The notes under the pieces are model-generated. The model worked only from the letters and a program-made list of their open reading frames with translations, did not search any database and was not told the origin of the DNA. DNA of 64,000 bases from Gigaspora rosea (taxonomy: Eukaryota; Glomeromycota; Glomeromycetes; Diversisporales; Gigasporaceae). Both the position numbers and the translations under genes were made by a program. The DNA lies in contig QKWP01000251.1 in NCBI GenBank assembly GCA_003550325.1, forward strand, positions 62,001 through 126,000. Direction: 5' to 3'. Each line of letters starts with the position of its first letter. Position 1 is the first letter of the stretch. Below are positions 59,975 through 64,000 of the stretch, one piece after another.

Positions 59975-60006
59975 AGTGGAAATAACATAATTATGTTATT
60001 TCCACT
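59975..60006. repeat. Perfect 32-bp terminal palindrome (right)
   Basis: Identical to 31172-31203. It is followed by the target duplication CTTTC (60007-60011). Confidence 0.95.
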
Positions 60007-60011
60007 CTTTC

Positions 60012-60161
60012 GAAGTTTAACAAAACCGGCTTTAAAAAAAGGGTTCCTATATTTATTATCCACATGGAATGTTGATGATTTAGTCTTTACCTTAAGCATC
60101 TTCAAATTTAAATGAAATCCTTATTTTAACGATAAAAAGATTTTTAGTAACACACACGTAT
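60012..60161. other. Resumed upstream flank of kinase copy D
   Basis: GAAGTTTAACAAAACCGGCTTT...and AAATGAAATCCTTAT...match the flank units near 22,390-22,530 and 10,722-10,870. Homology ends near GTATC at ~60,161, where another insertion begins. Confidence 0.75.
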
Positions 60162-60374
60162 CATAAAATTCGGACGCATGTACCCCGGGTATTTTCATAA
60201 CTCGATTTAGTACCCAGGGTACTTCTATATGGGGGTACACAATATTAAGTCAATATGTTTTACTATATCTACCTGGGATGATACATATACCATAAAATCC
60301 AGACGCGTGTACCCCGGGTATTTTCATAACTCGATTTAGTACCCGGGTACCTCTATATGGGGTACATGGTATTA
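60162..60374. repeat. Two ~85-bp direct repeats rich in TACCC/GGGTA
   Basis: 60162-60246 and 60291-60374 share CATAAAAT(C/T)C(A/G)GACGC, GTACCCCGGGTATTTTCATA, ACTCGATTTAGTACCC and TCTATATGGGG. Within each, GTACCC and GGGTAC alternate, so each can form hairpins. They lie exactly at the break of the kinase flank. Confidence 0.75.
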
Positions 60375-61512
60375 CAGATATCACCTGAATAAAAATTTTT
60401 CTGACTGCGCCACCATGATTAAATTACATCGATCACTCTGAACTCTTGAACCGTAAACTTCGATCATCGATTTTGATTGATGACTGATTGACATATAGAT
60501 ATTCTTTACTATTTTTTTAATTGTTACTATATACATATCTCTGTTATTTCCTATTTGTTATACGTATACATATCATTTCTTATTACTATATTGGGACATT
60601 ATACTAAAGATTGGATCGAAGTCTTTTATAAATGCGATAATCGATCGGAAGATGGATCGACTACCACCATCCTGGCCTCCGTTTACACCAACACACTTGA
60701 ATAAGAAGTCTTCAGTACATGTCTCATGTCGACACTTAATTAATTAGCCTATCTTGGATGCCCCAAGGCATTTAAATATTTTCAGAAATCTACTGATACG
60801 TTTCAAAATTTCATCTTCTCGGACGATACTTTTAAATAAAGCAAAGGTGTAGTTAGAATTAATGTGATTAATGAAAGGATTGGTGTTGAAAAGAATTGAA
60901 TGATTCTGAAAATAAGTTGACCGCGGGTAAAAGTTTTCTTAAATAGAGTACTGTAATTAATTTATGTATCTGAAAACATGTATTTAAAAGGCTCGAGTTC
61001 TGCTTCAATAAAGACATCGATTACTTGAATAAATAAATAGTTTTATAAAGAAATGTTATATCGAATTCTCACTACATAATTATTTTTCTGAAAAACTTGA
61101 TCATAGACTTTATTTTTATTTTTTTATTTCCTTTATATTATTGTGAATACATCTTCACAATTGAAAAGATTTTCCTTATACACATCATCGTAAACAATAC
61201 CGAATCCCTTAGCACTACGGCTTAGATCAATTCGTTAAATTGATCTATTGTTTGATCATCCGTCCATCAATTAATTAATTCATCACTTTGATAAATCGTA
61301 TATCAATCGAACCATTGATTTTCACTCCCTTAGATTCTATAACTGTCCTTCTATACCCATTTAAATAACCCCTCATTTCCCCTATTAACATTCCCTAACT
61401 CAATCTTACAGCCTTTTGAGACCAATACTTGTATCCTCATTCCCTATTGTTAACTATTCTAAGTTACTCTAGTACCTCAATAAACTGATGCTCTCCCAAA
61501 CCGATAGTAACA
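60375..61512 (+). mobile_element. Probable 5' LTR region of a Ty3-type retrotransposon
   Basis: A sequence ending ...GTAACA at 61512 is followed by TT and TGGTGCCAGTTGTG (61515 on), which has the form of a primer-binding site. A Gag frame follows. The left border of the LTR is not identified (no TG...CA pair or second LTR in the window), so the start given is only an outer limit. Confidence 0.5.
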
Positions 61513-61638
61513 TTTGGTGCCAGTTGTGTGGAATCATACACCTGTCAGGTTTTAGAAGCGTATGATTAATTTTGATCAGCACTCTAGAAATATTGTTGAA
61601 CACGATTGTCACTATTATCTATTTGAAAAACATTACAG

Positions 61639-63237
61639 GTGATCAACTACCTTACAAAATATTACTGTGACGACTCTTGTTTTATCTGTTATCTATCCGA
61701 AGAACGTTCATCTCAATTTCAGAATTTCTGGGCTTGGTTTATTACTTTCCAACCAGCCGTAGCCTATTCTCGTCAAGCCGTTAGACATTTTGAAAAGTTT
61801 AAGAATTTGAGATCAACCAAATCCCTGACTTGTTATTAAGCAGCTTTATCTTCAGCTTTAGATATAACAAAGAACCTGCGATTTTCCCACGCTTGTAAAT
61901 GAGTTCCTAATAGTCTATTAAGAGACTGATAGGTTTAACATCGATCCTTTAGCAGACGAGTATAATAGCGAAACCTTTGTAGAAGTACCTTTTCATATCG
62001 ACATTGACATGGACCATAACAATGACCAGTTTGATGCACCTCTCCTCATCGATCCCAATGAAGATGGTGATAACCAACCTCTCCCTCAACGACCCATTCT
62101 GATCCAACAAGCTAACCCCCAAGTTCACCAGAATAATCCCCAGAATGACCCTATGACCCTCCTAGCACAGCAGATTGGCAACCTCATTCTCCATATGCAA
62201 AATGCGCCCACCCTGCAAATCAACATACCTGCTATTAACATCCCAGTCCAGAATCGTGAATTGTACCTGGTGACTTATCCTGATTTTTCTGGAGGTGAAC
62301 AGGACCCCGTCACTTGGTTGAAAGATGTTGAGAAAGCATTTGAGACCAACCAGATTAGGAATAACTGAAAAATTCCAGTCGTTATTCCCCATTTGAAGGT
62401 ACTGCAACTACGTGGTGGGTCACCGCCCAAGCTATCTGACCTGCTATCGACCGGTGGAACGATCCCAATAATGGAGAACAAAGTTTCCGCCCTCATTTCA
62501 TCATTCAGTTCTGGACTCCTGCTCTAGAAAGCAAATGGTTTGCCCAGTTAATGCAAAGAAAGCAAGGACCTACTGAAGATGTTGATTCCTATCACGTAAC
62601 TATCGAAGAACTCCTTTAACGAGTTGAATCTGGTGGTCATCATTACCCTGACACTGCCAAAGCCCAAATGTTTATCAATGGTCTAAGGGCCGAACTTTCT
62701 GCCTCCGTTTCCCTATTTATATCTAATACCCTTGTTGCTGCTTATAAGAGGGCTAAGGCCTTCGAAAATTCATTCAAACAAAATTCACTTTGTTATAACC
62801 CTTACCTCCTTAACTCTCTGCAAATTCCTCCTGTCACCTCTCTCTACGTTACTTCTATTAATGCTTCTTTAGCTAATGTTCCTGCTACTACTTCACTACC
62901 CATTGCTCTGTCTCGTCTTAACCTATCAAAGACTGAAGACATTCTGGTTAAGCTAATCGAAGCAGTTACAAACATATTGACAAAGTTTCAAGAAATACGG
63001 GAAACCCCTAGACACAACCCCAACAACTGGAACAATCCTCCACGATATCTGTGTTATCGTTGTGGACAAACTGGTTACTTTATTCAGAATTGTCCTAACT
63101 CTCCGACTGAAAATAATATAGCTACTGGAAGTAATGCCATTCCTGTCAGACATAATAACACACCCCAGAGTGACCCCCGGCTAATAATAACTCTGAGATC
63201 CGTACTAATTAAGAGGATGCTCAGACTTTTTTGAATC
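61639..63237 (+). pseudogene. Ty3-type Gag (broken)
   Basis: Pieces: an N-terminal part from 61,639; then 62009-62368 (MDHNNDQFDAPLLIDPNED ... YPDFSGGEQDPVTWLKDVEKAF, the Gag capsid start). It continues in other frames through TTWW near 62,410 and FWTPALESKWFAQLMQ to 62668-63237. A zinc knuckle CYRCGQTGYFIQNC near 63,052 has Tyr for the usual His. Several stops (near 61,837, 62,366, 62,439 and 62,617) prevent translation. Its GC content and codon use differ from the AT-rich neighbourhood. Confidence 0.75.
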
Positions 63238-63341
63238 TCCATCTTGAAGAAGATGAGGCCATGTTCTTTCCAGCTGAAAGCCCTATTTGATCGACCCACA
63301 ACAAGAAGCGACGTACTGGAGAAGGTGATGCCCCAGTAGAA

Positions 63342-64000
63342 TTGAATGAACCAGGAGTGGTGCTTGAAGAAGAAGAGGAGCCGAAGAGGAAGGCTGCTGT
63401 TGGACTGAAACCGAAAAAGGATACTAAGTCAGCTCCCCTTCGAAGAAAAAAGGCTGAAGATAAATTGCTCCATATTTCTACCCTGATTCCTAATTACTCC
63501 ATTATTGCTGATATTAGAGATAAGCCTACCAATATAACCCTAGGTCAATTGTTGAAAGGCATTCCCTCTATGATGTAGAACTATTCAAGAGTCTTCATAA
63601 AAGCAAAGCTCCTAAAAAAACAAACTCGTGCATATGTTAACTGCTATTCTACTCCCCAGTCGACTGCCCTTTATTGTGATGCAACCATTCAAGACAAAAT
63701 AATTCCTCTAATAGTTGATAGTAGATCTTCTGGAAGTATGGTATCATCCTATTTGCTTGGAGAATTAGGAATTAAAGTTGAAAAGCCATCTACTGTTAAC
63801 ATGGTTAACATCTACGGACAAAGTAAGAGAGGTCTGGAAGAGATCTCCAACTTCTCGTTTTCAGTTGGAGGTGTGCTAGTCCCCATCGATGTGGTTGTAA
63901 CAGATGCTTCCTCTTATTAGGCTATTGTCGGCAATGGCTGGTTATCCAGAGTAAATGCTAACATTGATTACAATTCCTCAGAAATGACATTTTAATGGAA
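63342..64000 (+). pseudogene. Ty3-type aspartic protease region, cut by window end
   Basis: An acidic/basic linker (VLEEEEEPKRKAAVGLKPKK) leads to a TAG at 63576. The same frame continues with IIPLIVDSRSSGSMVSSYLL, where the catalytic Asp is kept but the following Gly is Arg (DSR for DSG). It then runs to a second TAG near 63,918 (CAG expected) inside AIVGNGWL. Reverse transcriptase would lie beyond the window. Confidence 0.65.

Larger units (their letters stand above)
31172..60006. mobile_element. Maverick/Polinton-type giant DNA transposon, 28.8 kb
   Basis: Structure: 5-bp duplicated target, ends AGTGG...CCACT, TIRs of ~1.67 kb (left enlarged by a MITE). Cargo includes the Maverick/Polinton hallmark set: family-B DNA polymerase, retroviral-type integrase and a packaging-type ATPase. 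Added to these are primase-helicase, a tyrosine recombinase, a Gag-retropepsin gene, a RING protein, an F-box/LRR protein and a nuclease. Terminal AG...CT and 5-6 bp duplications are typical of Polintons, as is an inward-reading polymerase. Almost every gene has at least one stop or frameshift, so this copy is probably dead (or the assembly has indel errors). No double-jelly-roll capsid or Ulp1-like protease was recognised. Confidence 0.9.
58334..60006. repeat. Right terminal inverted repeat, 1,673 bp
   Basis: Inverse of 31172-33092 without the MITE. It includes the intact zinc-finger gene, the 98-bp promoter gap (58467-58564), the polymerase leader, CTATATA-rich repeats near 59,540-59,660, CGAATGA-rich repeats near 59,700-59,950 and the terminal palindrome (59975-60006). 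Differences to the left arm are mostly C/T and G/A. Confidence 0.9.

Overview
The window looks like nuclear DNA of an arbuscular mycorrhizal fungus (Glomeromycotina, most like Rhizophagus). The evidence is AT-rich DNA, short GT-AG introns (62-81 nt), a clustered family of Sel1-repeat/TKL-kinase fusion genes, and many decayed transposons of types I associate with that lineage. The species is inferred from protein style only; no database was searched.

Left part (1-31,166): a tandem, same-strand (minus) array of Sel1-kinase fusion genes with their flanks. Copy A1 (1-1,183) is cut by the window edge. A2 (6,818-8,712) is nearly intact, B (14,138-16,448) and C (18,832-20,602) are broken, and D (26,305-28,449) is intact. 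All share a four-exon layout: Sel1 exon, a 20-nt micro-exon, kinase N-lobe exon, kinase C-lobe exon. Upstream regions of about 2.2 kb and the downstream flanks are also repeated, so whole gene-plus-flank units were duplicated. Insertions in this part are a decayed Crypton-like tyrosine recombinase (3.9-5.6 kb), a minisatellite (13.0-13.45 kb), two MITEs, and an almost intact 3,351-bp MULE transposon (22,769-26,119) with 9-bp target duplications.

Main feature (31,172-60,006): a 28.8-kb Maverick/Polinton-type giant transposon inserted in the upstream region of copy D. It has a 5-bp target duplication (CTTTC), inverted repeats of about 1.67 kb, and a perfect 32-bp palindrome at each extreme end. 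From left to right it holds: a TIR zinc-finger gene (read outward); primase plus SF3 helicase in one reading frame; a tyrosine recombinase; a RING protein; a packaging-type ATPase; an F-box/LRR protein; a VSR-like endonuclease; a retroviral-type integrase; a coiled-coil/Gag/zinc-knuckle/retropepsin gene; an HTH protein; a coiled-coil membrane protein; a family-B DNA polymerase reading in from the right end; and the second TIR zinc-finger gene. I recognise no jelly-roll capsid gene; the Gag-protease gene is the only capsid-like candidate. The primase-helicase and the polymerase both start inside the TIRs and share promoter and leader peptide. Most genes carry stops or single-base frameshifts. 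Several stops are TGA where Arg (CGA) is expected, consistent with CpG deamination. The element also carries a hAT-type MITE in its left TIR and a 723-bp tRNA-headed retroposon.

Right part (60,012-64,000): about 150 bp of the interrupted kinase-gene flank, then a pair of GC-rich direct repeats, then the 5' part of a decayed Ty3-type LTR retrotransposon (gag and protease), cut by the window end.

Reading frames, splice sites, repeats and target duplications were read by eye. Family assignments rest on motifs and recall of family patterns.
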